A DNA stretch of 36,740 nucleotides from assembly GCA_964605715.1 (NCBI GenBank), contig CAZSDV010000016.1, positions 1 through 36,740 on the forward strand. The letters run 5' to 3'. The notes under the pieces were generated by a model. The model did not search any database and was not told where the DNA came from. It worked only from the letters and a program-made list of their open reading frames with translations. This document shows, in pieces, positions 1 through 8,710 of this stretch (the stretch's first letter is position 1; each line of letters starts with the position of its first letter). The translations under genes were made by a program, and so were the position numbers. Source of the stretch: JAPUME01 sp964605715. GTDB taxonomy: Bacteria > Acidobacteriota > Terriglobia > UBA7540 > JAPUME01.

Positions 1-1
1 A

Positions 2-46
2 TTGACTGATGTCCATGGAAACGTGGTAAAGAAGATTTTGGCGTAG
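2..46 (+). CDS. DUF1501 family protein, C-terminal end only (cut by window edge)
   Basis: Reading from base 2 gives LTDVHGNVVKKILA followed by a TAG stop at 44-46. This matches the C-termini of the two full DUF1501 proteins in the window, which end RRLTDVHGHVLKQLLS and RRLTDVHGHVINEILE. It is therefore the tail of a third DUF1501 gene lying to the left. Only 14 codons are visible, so nothing can be said about its active site or signal peptide. By analogy with the two full pairs, a PSCyt1/DUF1549/DUF1553 gene is expected just upstream, outside the window; that is inference. The segment is too short for ordinary gene calling and was recognised only by the shared tail. Confidence 0.8.
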   Translation: MTDVHGNVVKKILA

Positions 47-265
47 GCTCCGGCCTTCAGCGCCCTTAAATTCTTTGGATAGGTTGAATATGTACGCATA
101 TGAGACCCCTCACTTCAAAAGCCCACCTTTGTTTAGTTATGAAATGAATCAATGCATAAAATAACCCTATGCTTGATTTCACATTATCCCAGTAGTAAGT
201 TTTGGGGGTAAACCAAACCTCATTTATGAGTTCTTGGTGCGTTATTGCAATATCAATTTTTAAAA

Positions 266-3200
266 ATGACAACTTCATTCATCCAAAATAAAAAATACGG
301 AAAAGGCAGTCTAATTTCTCAAGGGAAAAATTTATCTTTATTGTCTGGAATATTATTCTCCTTTCTATATTTTCCCTTTACCCCCATGGAAGCAAAAGAA
401 TTTCGAGAAACTGAAAATATTTTTCAAGAGAAGATCATTCCTTTATTTAGAAAAAAGTGTATTTCTTGCCATAATTCAGAACTAAAAATAGCGGGGCTGG
501 ATCTAACTACCGCTTCTAGTTTTTTTCAAGGATCACAAAGTGGACCCATCTTTTTCCCTGACGATCCAAAAGATAGTCGAATTCTTCGTGTGGTTAGTTA
601 TCAAGAAAAAATTAAAATGCCGCCGACTGGGCGACTCTCGAAAGATGAAATATCAGCCTTAACCCAATGGATTGATATTGGAGCCCCCTGGAGTAAAAAC
701 ATTATATCCCTTTCCTCTATTCAAGAAACCTCTTCGACTGAGACTGCTGCCAGTCGTCACCTCTTTGGGCCTGTAAGCCATCCTCTCGTCCCTAAGGTAG
801 AACAAGTGGCCTGGATTCAAACTAAAATAGATAAATTTATTTTGTCTAGGCTCGAAAAAAAAGGGATGAAACCGTCTGCTAAAGCAACCAAGCAAGAGCT
901 AATCCGTCGCGCTACCTTCGATCTTACAGGCTTACCTCCTACCAGGGCGGCAGTACAAAACTTTCTTGGGGATCCCGCTCCCGAAGCATTTGAAAAAATT
1001 TTAGACCGCCTTCTCGCCTCCCCGCAGTATGGTGAAAGGTGGGCTCGACATTGGCTAGATGTTGCAAGATTTGGTGAAAGTCAAGGATTTGAACGTGACA
1101 GTCTCCGTCAACACGCTTGGCGTTACCGAGACTACGTCATTAATAGTTTTAATCGAGATAAATCCTACCTCCGATTTGTACAAGAGCAAATTGCAGGAGA
1201 TGTAATTAAGCCTGTTCAGCAGGAAGGCATAATTGCCACCAGTTTTTTAGTTGCTGGACCGTGGGATGAAGTTGGCGAGGATCAACCCAACGAACTAATG
1301 CGTGCTCGAGTCAGGGAAGATGAACTGGAAGATATGGTTTCCGCAGTTACTCAGACTTTCCTTGGTCTCACGGTTAATTGTGCTCGATGCCATGATCATA
1401 AATTCGATCCTGTCAGCCAGCGAGAATACTATCGAATAAGGGCAGCGTTAGCTGGCATGCGTCACGGAAATCGCTCTGTACTCCCTTTCCGAGAAGCACA
1501 AAAAAGAAATAATAAGGTCGCCCCACTTAAAAAAAGAATTGCCAGCTATTATGAAAAAATAAATACCATAGAGAAAGTTGCCCGCCAAAGAGTTTTATAT
1601 AAGAAAGGTGCCTCCCAAGAACGCATAGGCCAACCAAACCCTATTTCTCAGTGGACATTCGACGTAGACGGCAAAGATTCCGTAGGGCAAATGCATTTCA
1701 ATCTTCCTGAAAATGCTAGCATCGAAAGAGGGCTCCTCAGACTACACACTCCCAAAACTCTGGTACGAACCGCGCCATTATCCAAAACATTACGGGAAAA
1801 GACCTTAGAGGTTTGGGCTTCTGTTCGAGATAACAAGGACAATAATCCACTGGTTATGACGCTTGAACATTTTTCTAAACGCGTCTTCGATGGAATTTTC
1901 TTTAAGGGAAAAACATCAACATGGGGAGCAAATAGCGAATACGGATGGCGAACTATGGATTTTCCAAGGGAACAGCAAGTTACCCCGCCAAACGAAGTAG
2001 TACAAGTTTCCCTCGTGTACAGTGCCGACGACCGTATTGCCTTGTATCAAAATGGAATCCCTTACGGATCCTACCTCCCTGAAACTATAGGGCACTATGG
2101 AAACTTACAGACATTTCCTTCTGAATCTTCGACCATCGTTTTCGGCAATGGAGGTACAACTCAAATTGGTCGCATAGGATTAGTGGGTAGCCTAGAAGAA
2201 GCACGCCTATACGATTGGGCCTTAACCCCCAAAGAAGTTGCTGCATCCTTTCAGGCAAGCGCACAGAATATTTCTGCCAATGAACTGTTTGAAGTTATGA
2301 CACAAAATGAACAATTACTAAGAAAACAATTAATTACAGAATTAAGGACTGCTAAGCGAAACTTAAGCCAAATCCCTCCCGTACCTATGGCCTACGCTGG
2401 CGAACCTCAGCAGCCAAAAATGACATACGTCCTGGAGCGCGGAGATCCTGCAAATCCACGAGAACCAGTGTCAGCTGGGGGCCTCAGTGTTTTGCGAACA
2501 CTTCCTTCAGATTTTGGTTTACCTGCAAATGCACCTGAGAAAATTCGTCGGTTAAAGCTGGCTGAGTGGATTGGCCATCCAAAAAATCCTTTGACATCGC
2601 GGGTAATGGTTAATCGTGTGTGGCATTACCATTTTGGAAAAGGCATTATTGAGACACCAAATGATTTTGGAGTAAACGGAGGCCGGCCATCCCACCCAAA
2701 ATTATTAGACTGGTTGACGGCAGAATTTCAAGAGAAAAATTGGAGTCTTAAGAAATTACACAAATTAATCATGCTTTCAAGCACTTACCAGCAATCGTCA
2801 GGATACGATCCAATAATGGCAACTAAAGATACAGAGAATCGTCTCATGTGGCGCTTCACTCCTCGCAGATTGGAGGCAGAGGCGATTAGAGACGCAATGC
2901 TAGCCATTAGTGGCCAATTAAATTCGCAGCTTGGTGGGCCAAGTTTTCGTCCGTTTTCCCTTAAAATCCCAGACAACACGCCTTTTTATGAACCAACTGA
3001 CCCTGTGGGACCACAGTATAATCGGCGGACCGTTTATCGAATGAATGTGAATTCAGGCAAGGATCCTCTTCTTGAAAATCTGGATTGCCCTGATCCTTCT
3101 ACTAAAACTCCTCGTCGCAGTGAAACCACCACCCCACTGCAAGCACTTTCGTTAATGAATAACTCTTTTGTTTTACGCCAAGCAAAGCTCTTCGCCAAAC

Positions 3201-3391
3201 GAATTAAAAGAGAAACAGGAACGACCCAACAAACCCCTTCAGCTCAAGTCGCAACTGCTTATCAGCTTGCTTTTGGACGTTCAGCAGAGCCAACAGAAAT
3301 TAATCGAGGCTCTATCTTCGTCACAAATCAAGGGCTGGAAAACTTTTGTTGGGTACTTTTAAATTCAAATGAGTTTAAGTACCTTGAGTAA
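266..3391 (+). CDS. PSCyt1-DUF1549-LamG-DUF1553 secreted cytochrome-type protein (copy 1)
   Basis: A large envelope protein of about 1041 residues. The frame is open from a TTG at 245, but the ATG at 266 is preferred; neither has a clear ribosome binding site. A basic N-terminus and a hydrophobic run ending near PMEA look like a Sec signal. Residues 65-69 are a CISCH haem-c motif in a planctomycete cytochrome C (PSCyt1) domain. DUF1549 follows at about 182-388 (IRRATFDLTGLPP, ending near CARCHDHKFDP). A LamG/concanavalin-like jellyroll insert lies at about 460-660, and DUF1553 at about 740-1010 (NRVWHYHFGKG). CARCH at about 372-376 is a second CxxCH. The family is common in planctomycetes and verrucomicrobia and has no established reaction. 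A c-type redox role follows from the haem motif; carbohydrate binding by the LamG part is inference. The DUF1501 partner begins 5 bases after the stop, so the two are probably co-transcribed. Confidence 0.93.
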   Translation: MTTSFIQNKKYGKGSLISQGKNLSLLSGILFSFLYFPFTPMEAKEFRETENIFQEKIIPLFRKKCISCHNSELKIAGLDLTTASSFFQGSQSGPIFFPDDPKDSRILRVVSYQEKIKMPPTGRLSKDEISALTQWIDIGAPWSKNIISLSSIQETSSTETAASRHLFGPVSHPLVPKVEQVAWIQTKIDKFILSRLEKKGMKPSAKATKQELIRRATFDLTGLPPTRAAVQNFLGDPAPEAFEKILDRLLASPQYGERWARHWLDVARFGESQGFERDSLRQHAWRYRDYVINSFNRDKSYLRFVQEQIAGDVIKPVQQEGIIATSFLVAGPWDEVGEDQPNELMRARVREDELEDMVSAVTQTFLGLTVNCARCHDHKFDPVSQREYYRIRAALAGMRHGNRSVLPFREAQKRNNKVAPLKKRIASYYEKINTIEKVARQRVLYKKGASQERIGQPNPISQWTFDVDGKDSVGQMHFNLPENASIERGLLRLHTPKTLVRTAPLSKTLREKTLEVWASVRDNKDNNPLVMTLEHFSKRVFDGIFFKGKTSTWGANSEYGWRTMDFPREQQVTPPNEVVQVSLVYSADDRIALYQNGIPYGSYLPETIGHYGNLQTFPSESSTIVFGNGGTTQIGRIGLVGSLEEARLYDWALTPKEVAASFQASAQNISANELFEVMTQNEQLLRKQLITELRTAKRNLSQIPPVPMAYAGEPQQPKMTYVLERGDPANPREPVSAGGLSVLRTLPSDFGLPANAPEKIRRLKLAEWIGHPKNPLTSRVMVNRVWHYHFGKGIIETPNDFGVNGGRPSHPKLLDWLTAEFQEKNWSLKKLHKLIMLSSTYQQSSGYDPIMATKDTENRLMWRFTPRRLEAEAIRDAMLAISGQLNSQLGGPSFRPFSLKIPDNTPFYEPTDPVGPQYNRRTVYRMNVNSGKDPLLENLDCPDPSTKTPRRSETTTPLQALSLMNNSFVLRQAKLFAKRIKRETGTTQQTPSAQVATAYQLAFGRSAEPTEINRGSIFVTNQGLENFCWVLLNSNEFKYLE

Positions 3392-3396
3392 AGAAA

Positions 3397-4842
3397 ATGA
3401 GTAAATTTCATATAACAAATTCTGTCCTTCCTCGCCGACACTTTCTCTGGAAAGCAGGTAGTGGCCTGGGGGGAATTGCATTAGCCTGGATGCTGAAAAA
3501 GGACGGGATGGCATCTCCACGTACTACAAATGAACAATCCCATGCCCCGTTATCAACAGATTTCCCTCCAAAAGCAAATCGGGTAGTTCACATTTTTGCG
3601 TTTGGTGGAGTTAGTCATGTCGACACATTTGATTACAAGCCCGAACTAGTAAAACATGACGGTCAAGCAATAAGTGGAAATAGAGACGTGGAGCCATTTT
3701 TCGGTAAACCAGGAAATTTAATGAAAAACAGGTGGGAATTCCACCGTCGAGGAAAAAGCGGGCTATGGGTAAGTGACCTTTTTCCAAACATATCCACCTG
3801 CGTAGACGACATTGCGTTTATTTACTCAATGGTGGCAAAAAGTAATAATCATGGCCCCGCTCTATTTCAAATGAATACAGGATTTATTCGGACTGGGTTT
3901 CCTTCTCTTGGCTCTTGGCTTTCCTATGGTCTGGGAACAGAAAATCAGGATTTGCCAGCCTTCGTCGTCCTTCCAGATCCAAGAGGTGCGCCAGGCGGTG
4001 GCCAGATAAACTGGACATCAGGTTTTTTGCCAGCCACACACCAAGGAACCCCTTTCCGTACAACAACTGGGGAAGTAATCCCGAACTTAGAGACACCTAA
4101 AGAAATACCCACTGATAAACGCAAGGCAGCGATGGAATTTTTGAAGGAAATCAACCAGAGGTATCTTGATAACCATCCAGGAGGAAGTGCTCTTGCAGCA
4201 CAGATCCGTGCATATGAGCTTGGAGCTCGCATGCAAACAAGTATCCCCGAAGTAGTTAACTTCTCTTCTGAGAGTGAGCACACTCGACGTCTTTATGGTT
4301 TAAATACAGATATGAATCCAAGTTTTGGACGAAATTGCCTATTGGCACGCCGCCTTCTTGAGCGGGGCGTGCGTTTTGTTCAGCTTTATCATGGTAGAAG
4401 TGGCGGTAGTGGTAATTGGGATGCGCATGGTGACGTTATTAGCAACCATAATCGCGAAGCCCTGACAATGGACAAGCCGGTTGCTGGCTTATTAACGGAT
4501 CTCAAGGCAAGAGGAATGCTGGAAGATACGTTGGTAATATGGACAACTGAGTTTGGCCGCACCCCAACTACCCAAGGCTTAGGTAAGTCTGGGCGAGATC
4601 ACCACCCAAAAGTTTTTACTTGCTGGTTAGCCGGTGCGGGAGTAAAACCTGGATTCGGTTATGGCCTCTCAGACGACGTTGGGTTCGAGCCTGCTGAAAA
4701 CCCAACGACAATCTATGATTTCCACGCAACCATCCTCCATCTTCTGGGTTTAGATCATGAAAAACTAACTTTCTACCATAATGGGATTAACCGACGCTTA
4801 ACTGATGTCCATGGCCACGTCCTTAAACAATTGCTTTCTTGA
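3397..4842 (+). CDS. DUF1501 family protein, Tat-exported (partner of copy 1)
   Basis: A 481-residue protein of the DUF1501 family, which is related to the alkaline phosphatase/sulfatase fold. RRHFLWKAG at residues 13-21 followed by a hydrophobic GLGGIALAW stretch is a twin-arginine signal, implying export in folded form, possibly with bound metal. Family landmarks are FGGVSHVDTFDYKPEL near residue 70, GNWDAHGD, WTTEFGRTP and GRDHHPK; these acidic and His residues fit metal binding by comparison with the fold. The start is 5 bases after the stop of the cytochrome-type gene, and the same gene order recurs at 10126-14458. Its substrate is unknown. Some DUF1501 proteins are annotated as sulfatases, but nothing here shows sulfatase activity; no Cys/Ser-x-Pro-x-Arg maturation motif was seen. 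Confidence 0.93.
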   Translation: MSKFHITNSVLPRRHFLWKAGSGLGGIALAWMLKKDGMASPRTTNEQSHAPLSTDFPPKANRVVHIFAFGGVSHVDTFDYKPELVKHDGQAISGNRDVEPFFGKPGNLMKNRWEFHRRGKSGLWVSDLFPNISTCVDDIAFIYSMVAKSNNHGPALFQMNTGFIRTGFPSLGSWLSYGLGTENQDLPAFVVLPDPRGAPGGGQINWTSGFLPATHQGTPFRTTTGEVIPNLETPKEIPTDKRKAAMEFLKEINQRYLDNHPGGSALAAQIRAYELGARMQTSIPEVVNFSSESEHTRRLYGLNTDMNPSFGRNCLLARRLLERGVRFVQLYHGRSGGSGNWDAHGDVISNHNREALTMDKPVAGLLTDLKARGMLEDTLVIWTTEFGRTPTTQGLGKSGRDHHPKVFTCWLAGAGVKPGFGYGLSDDVGFEPAENPTTIYDFHATILHLLGLDHEKLTFYHNGINRRLTDVHGHVLKQLLS

Positions 4843-4865
4843 AAATATATACTTGGGAGTATAGA

Positions 4866-4871
4866 TATAAT
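4866..4871 (+). promoter_or_regulatory. Possible -10 element (TATAAT) upstream of the ceramidase-like gene
   Basis: A perfect TATAAT lies about 46 bases before the start codon at 4918 in an AT-rich spacer. No convincing -35 box is present at the usual spacing, so this is a weak promoter candidate. A 12-base perfect palindrome, TAAGGTACCTTA (4885-4896), sits between it and the purine-rich AGGAAGGG at 4897-4904. It could be an operator or chance. Confidence 0.25.
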
Positions 4872-4917
4872 AGAAACCTTGAAATAAGGTACCTTAAGGA
4901 AGGGATAATTCTTACTA

Positions 4918-6501
4918 ATGTTTTTTTTAAGAACTGCATGGGAAAATAAAGTTAGCCATTACTCCATCCGCAACCAAAGGTTGAATCAGAAAGCAATCTG
5001 TATTTTGGGTTTGATGATTATCATTTTCTACTTAAGCGTACCCTTGAGCCGGGGAGATCTTATTGAGGATGGACCGAAAGATGCAGATCCATCCGGTTTG
5101 TTTGCAGGAACTGCTCGTGTAAATATTACCCCTCCAGCTGGTATCGCGCATATGAATTGGGGTTCTCAAACACACATCCAGTCCTCGGGAATTGACCCAG
5201 CAGGAATGCTTGCAACTGCACTAGTTATTTCTAATGGAAAACAGAAGTTCGCCATGGTGGACGTAGATCGCCTGTATGTTGATGGCTTGAATCCTGCCAT
5301 CGAGCACGCCTCCAAATTAACTGGAATTCCTAAAAACCATATCCGGATAGGGGCCTCTCACACCCACTCCGGTCCTTTTCTTTCAGCAGAAAAAGGACCA
5401 GATGGAATTGACCTATCTCAATATCAAAGGGTTCTTCAGGACCACCACGCCAAGTTAACCGATAAGATAGTAGATGTAATTGTTGAGGCAAACTCTAATT
5501 TAAGGCCTGTGCACCTCTTTGGTGGTCGAGGAACAGGAACCATCAATATCAATCGCCGGTTTCGTGCCAAGAGCACCAATCCCCCTGCCGTAGGCCGCAA
5601 TCCAAAAGGATTCGTTGACCGGGAGCTAGTTGTAATTCGTATTGACGGGAAAGACGGAAAACCCTATGCCATTCTTGCGAATTTTCAGTGCCATGGAACG
5701 GTCTTAGGATATGAAAATAAATTCATTTCTCCTGACTGGATTGGAATGACACGTAAAGTTGTCGAGAAAGCTTTTCCAGGGGCACTGTGCCTCTTTTTTC
5801 AAGGGGCTGCTGGAAATCAAGGTCCCATTGAAGGATTTACTGGGGATCTTCGCGTTGCACACCGACTAGGATCAATTTTAGGCCATCAGGTAGCGGCGAC
5901 AGCCTTAGGAATTGAGACCGTCAAGCGTATCCCCACATTTGAAGGTTTTGTCGAATCCACTGCCTATCAAGCAAAGCAGTACTGGCGTACAAAGGGACCT
6001 CGATCCGCAAAAATAAAATTCGCATCAAAAATAATTCAGGTACCACGGAGAAAATATACACCTGGCGAATTGACTAAAATGGAAAATCGTATTTTTAATT
6101 CAAAAAGAAGAGTTAAGTTAGCTAAAAAAGAAAATGACCCCTGGAAACAACATCAAGCAAGTGCCCAATTACGACGTTTTTCTTTCCTCTTAAAACAATG
6201 GAAGCAACCTACAAAAGCAGGACCTGCAAGAATAGAAATTCAAATCTTACGGATAGGCGATGTGGCAATTGTTGCAATGCCCGGGGAGCCATTTGCTGAG
6301 ATTGGGGCTACCATTAAAAAAGCATCACCATTCAAATTTACGTTCTTTTGTGGTTACTCCAGCGGTGTGGGCGGAGACTATCTCCCTATAAAATCCGAAT
6401 ATCAACACGGAGGATATGAAATTGAGAGAACCCCATATGGGCGGAGGGCAGCTGAAATTTTAATTAGTGAGGTTATTAACCTTTTTAAAGAAGTGCAGTA
6501 G
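4918..6501 (+). CDS. Neutral/alkaline ceramidase-like hydrolase, secreted
   Basis: A 527-residue protein with the N-terminal catalytic domain of neutral/alkaline non-lysosomal ceramidases, which are zinc amidases that cleave the N-acyl bond of ceramide. A hydrophobic segment near residues 27-43 is a signal peptide or anchor. GTARVNITPPAG opens the domain, and GASHTHSGP (His148, His150) carries the conserved histidines. NFQCHGTVLG and FFQGAAGNQGP are further family blocks. It is shorter than full ceramidases of about 650 residues and seems to lack the C-terminal immunoglobulin-like domain. Planctomycete and verrucomicrobial members of this family have no proven substrate, so ceramidase activity is inferred from the family only. 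AGGAAGGG lies 13 bases before the ATG, a long spacing. The gene is read in the same direction as the preceding DUF1501 gene after a 75-base spacer and converges on the next gene. Confidence 0.85.
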   Translation: MFFLRTAWENKVSHYSIRNQRLNQKAICILGLMIIIFYLSVPLSRGDLIEDGPKDADPSGLFAGTARVNITPPAGIAHMNWGSQTHIQSSGIDPAGMLATALVISNGKQKFAMVDVDRLYVDGLNPAIEHASKLTGIPKNHIRIGASHTHSGPFLSAEKGPDGIDLSQYQRVLQDHHAKLTDKIVDVIVEANSNLRPVHLFGGRGTGTININRRFRAKSTNPPAVGRNPKGFVDRELVVIRIDGKDGKPYAILANFQCHGTVLGYENKFISPDWIGMTRKVVEKAFPGALCLFFQGAAGNQGPIEGFTGDLRVAHRLGSILGHQVAATALGIETVKRIPTFEGFVESTAYQAKQYWRTKGPRSAKIKFASKIIQVPRRKYTPGELTKMENRIFNSKRRVKLAKKENDPWKQHQASAQLRRFSFLLKQWKQPTKAGPARIEIQILRIGDVAIVAMPGEPFAEIGATIKKASPFKFTFFCGYSSGVGGDYLPIKSEYQHGGYEIERTPYGRRAAEILISEVINLFKEVQ

Positions 6502-6563
6502 AAATAGAAATAATCCTGATTTGTATTCCGCCAATGGGCCTCCTTGCTTTCAGATTCAACTCT

Positions 6564-8210
6564 TCAAAAAACCCCTTTGGCCAGTTCCTTATATACATTT
6601 AGAGCATCTCGATATTCTTCAATTGCTGAAGCTGGGAGAATTTTCTTATTGCGATCTATTTCTTTCTGGATTCGCCCAACGAGGTACTCTATCTCTTTGC
6701 GACGCGGCCGAATTGGTTTACCAGGCACATGGACACGCACTGGACTCGAATGGGCAAAGCGCATGCGCCCATTTGGTTGATTTTCAAAACAGCGAACAGC
6801 AATCCATCCTGATCCTTCTAGATTAATGCTAGCGTTAATTAAGTTCTCATAGCTACCTTGGAGTGTGAGATGGTTGCTCGGAGTTAACCTTTGCCGAATT
6901 CGTCCATTGACCACAACCTCGATTCGATCTAGTGGATAAGAACTAAACACAGACCCATTAATCTTGTATATATTTTTGGATTCATGTTGTTGAGTTAACG
7001 TGCTCCCGGGGTTTTGCCCATTTACTTTCACGAACAGCATTGGCCCGGTGGTAACAAAGCTTCTTCCGTTAGCTAATCCACTCATCCACTGTTTATAATC
7101 AAACCCTCCTGGGAGATGGACATATACCCGACCAAAACCCAAAGGCACTGGGTGCACCCCCGATGCAGTGCCTGCACTTGGCCATATGCGGAAACCGCAA
7201 TTCAGCAAGGCATAATAGGTCTGAAAGCCAAAGTCAATCCAACCCCATTCAGAAAGTCCTTCACTATTCATCTCAAGGTTCATGTACTTTGGGACAAATT
7301 CGAGAGACCAGGATCGGTAACCAAATCGCGTCCGCCACAAGTGATTATTGGCCAATTCAAAGAGGTCAACCTCCATGATTGGAACCAGCATCAGAGACCA
7401 AGGCCAAGAGTGCTTATCTAAATCCAAAATTGCCCCCTCGAGATGGGCGTTTTTGGCAATATCTCTTACCGGCGGAACACCCTTTTGAAGCAGGGTTTTG
7501 TGGCCAAGAACAAACACTGCCCCCAAGGTATGCTTCTTGCCAGCCACGGAGAATATCTCATACTCAGTGTTACGAGGGTAAATTACATGTTCATCATCAA
7601 TAATAATAATTTTAGATTCCAGGCTGATGGGTGTGTTCTCGCTCCCTCGGTTCGGTGGCGTATATGCGGAAGTAACCCAATATTGCAAAGGGAGGGACAC
7701 ATTTAAGTTTTCGGCAAGCATAACGTTAGGCAGGTCCTTTAGGCTGCGGTGTACGTGGGTATCTCCGGAATACCATCCCATTTTTTCCATATCAATCCAG
7801 CGCCGAAGCTTAACCGGCAACATTACATCCTTATTCCTGACCACTACGTTTTTCCTAAAAGGAAAATACTCCTTCCCTAGCTCCACGGTGATAGTATACG
7901 TGCCTGGCTTAAGGTTGATCGTAAATGGATGCGGAGAGAGTGTGGTATGCATCTCAATGCTACCCTCTTGTCGTTTTATTCGATATTCAACCGCAGAACC
8001 CAGAGGAGAAATTGATTTTGGAAAAAACCAACGGCCATCAGAAGATTGAATATAAACTCTACCTGGTAAAACTTCCCCAGTAGATTCGTCAGAAATTGTA
8101 CCTTCCAAACGTACTTCAGGTTGTGTTTGGATCGTAGGAGATCCCTTGGACATATAAATAAATATAAGTATCAAAAATATACAAATCCTTATTAGTTTAT
8201 ATTTTTTCAA
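6564..8210 (-). CDS. CehA/McbA-type PHP-domain metallohydrolase, exported
   Basis: A 548-residue protein. Residues 1-23 form a lysine-rich start and a hydrophobic run (signal peptide or membrane anchor). Residues about 33-135 resemble a carboxypeptidase-regulatory-like beta-sandwich (GTISDESTGEVLPGRV, PGTYTITVELG). The PHP-type metal site begins at GDTHVH (149-154). Later blocks FRIWPSAGTASG and NGRSFVTTGP are typical of CehA/McbA proteins. Named members hydrolyse the ester of carbaryl, but most are uncharacterised, so the substrate here is unknown. It converges on the ceramidase-like gene with only 62 bases between stops and no obvious terminator hairpin. Membership in the same pathway is inferred from position. 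Confidence 0.82.
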   Translation of the reverse strand: MKKYKLIRICIFLILIFIYMSKGSPTIQTQPEVRLEGTISDESTGEVLPGRVYIQSSDGRWFFPKSISPLGSAVEYRIKRQEGSIEMHTTLSPHPFTINLKPGTYTITVELGKEYFPFRKNVVVRNKDVMLPVKLRRWIDMEKMGWYSGDTHVHRSLKDLPNVMLAENLNVSLPLQYWVTSAYTPPNRGSENTPISLESKIIIIDDEHVIYPRNTEYEIFSVAGKKHTLGAVFVLGHKTLLQKGVPPVRDIAKNAHLEGAILDLDKHSWPWSLMLVPIMEVDLFELANNHLWRTRFGYRSWSLEFVPKYMNLEMNSEGLSEWGWIDFGFQTYYALLNCGFRIWPSAGTASGVHPVPLGFGRVYVHLPGGFDYKQWMSGLANGRSFVTTGPMLFVKVNGQNPGSTLTQQHESKNIYKINGSVFSSYPLDRIEVVVNGRIRQRLTPSNHLTLQGSYENLINASINLEGSGWIAVRCFENQPNGRMRFAHSSPVRVHVPGKPIRPRRKEIEYLVGRIQKEIDRNKKILPASAIEEYRDALNVYKELAKGVF

Positions 8211-8710
8211 TACTAAACCTGTTTGGAAAGTTAATTATCTTTAACAGTGATCAAGTAGAACCCAAATACACGCACTCTGAGATCGATAAAATACCGGAGA
8301 TGCTTAAAGGTGAAATCTAACATATTCCAATTTTCCTATCGATACTCCAATTTAATCAAGTAACTACCCTCCTCACTGTTAAATGGAAATCGACCATGAT
8401 CAATGAGCTGTAAATAATATTTTTCATCCAAGTGCAGCTCAATGTATTAATTAACAATGGAAAATATTTAATTCGAAGCAGTAAACCTCAAAAAGATTGT
8501 CCTTTTGCAATGTTTGTCCGAGGAAACAGAAAAAATAGACACGCTATTTAGGGACCTCTATAATGTTCACAGTTTAGCAATAAACCTACAAGCAGTATAG
8601 AATACCCTAGGAATGCCACACCGGAGCTGCTACTTAATCCATCTAAGCTGGAGACGTGGGCGGATCAACACTTAGAATTTAATTTTCAATAGATTTAAAG
8701 GGAGCTAACT
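8211..8710. other. 500-base intergenic region between divergent genes
   Basis: This AT-rich spacer separates the PHP-type gene (minus) from the esterase gene (plus), so it should carry both promoters. No convincing -35/-10 pair, hairpin terminator or RNA gene was found. The minus-strand segment 8336-8446 reads as a protein-like open stretch and is listed separately. GGGAG at about 8700-8704 is the ribosome binding site of the esterase gene. Confidence 0.6.
8336..8446 (-). pseudogene. Possible remnant of a coding region
   Basis: On the minus strand, 36 codons without a stop end in TAG (8338-8336). They encode a charged, protein-like string that includes LQLIDHGRFPFNSEEGSYLI. A TAA lies immediately upstream in frame and there is no ATG. 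The amino-acid make-up looks more like real protein than the surrounding AT-rich spacer, so it may be the tail of a decayed gene. The family is not recognised. Chance is a fair alternative explanation. Confidence 0.2.

Noticed and set aside
3397..4842. Calling the DUF1501 proteins sulfatases
   Set aside because: The Cys/Ser-x-Pro-x-Arg formylglycine motif was not seen, and no maturation enzyme gene is in the window.
4885..4896. Perfect 12-base palindrome TAAGGTACCTTA before the ceramidase-like gene
   Set aside because: Too short and occurring once; without a second copy or a known regulator it is not called as an operator.
7627..8049. 140-codon plus-strand frame inside the PHP-type gene
   Set aside because: Opposite-strand shadow of a gene with clear family motifs; no signal or motif of its own.
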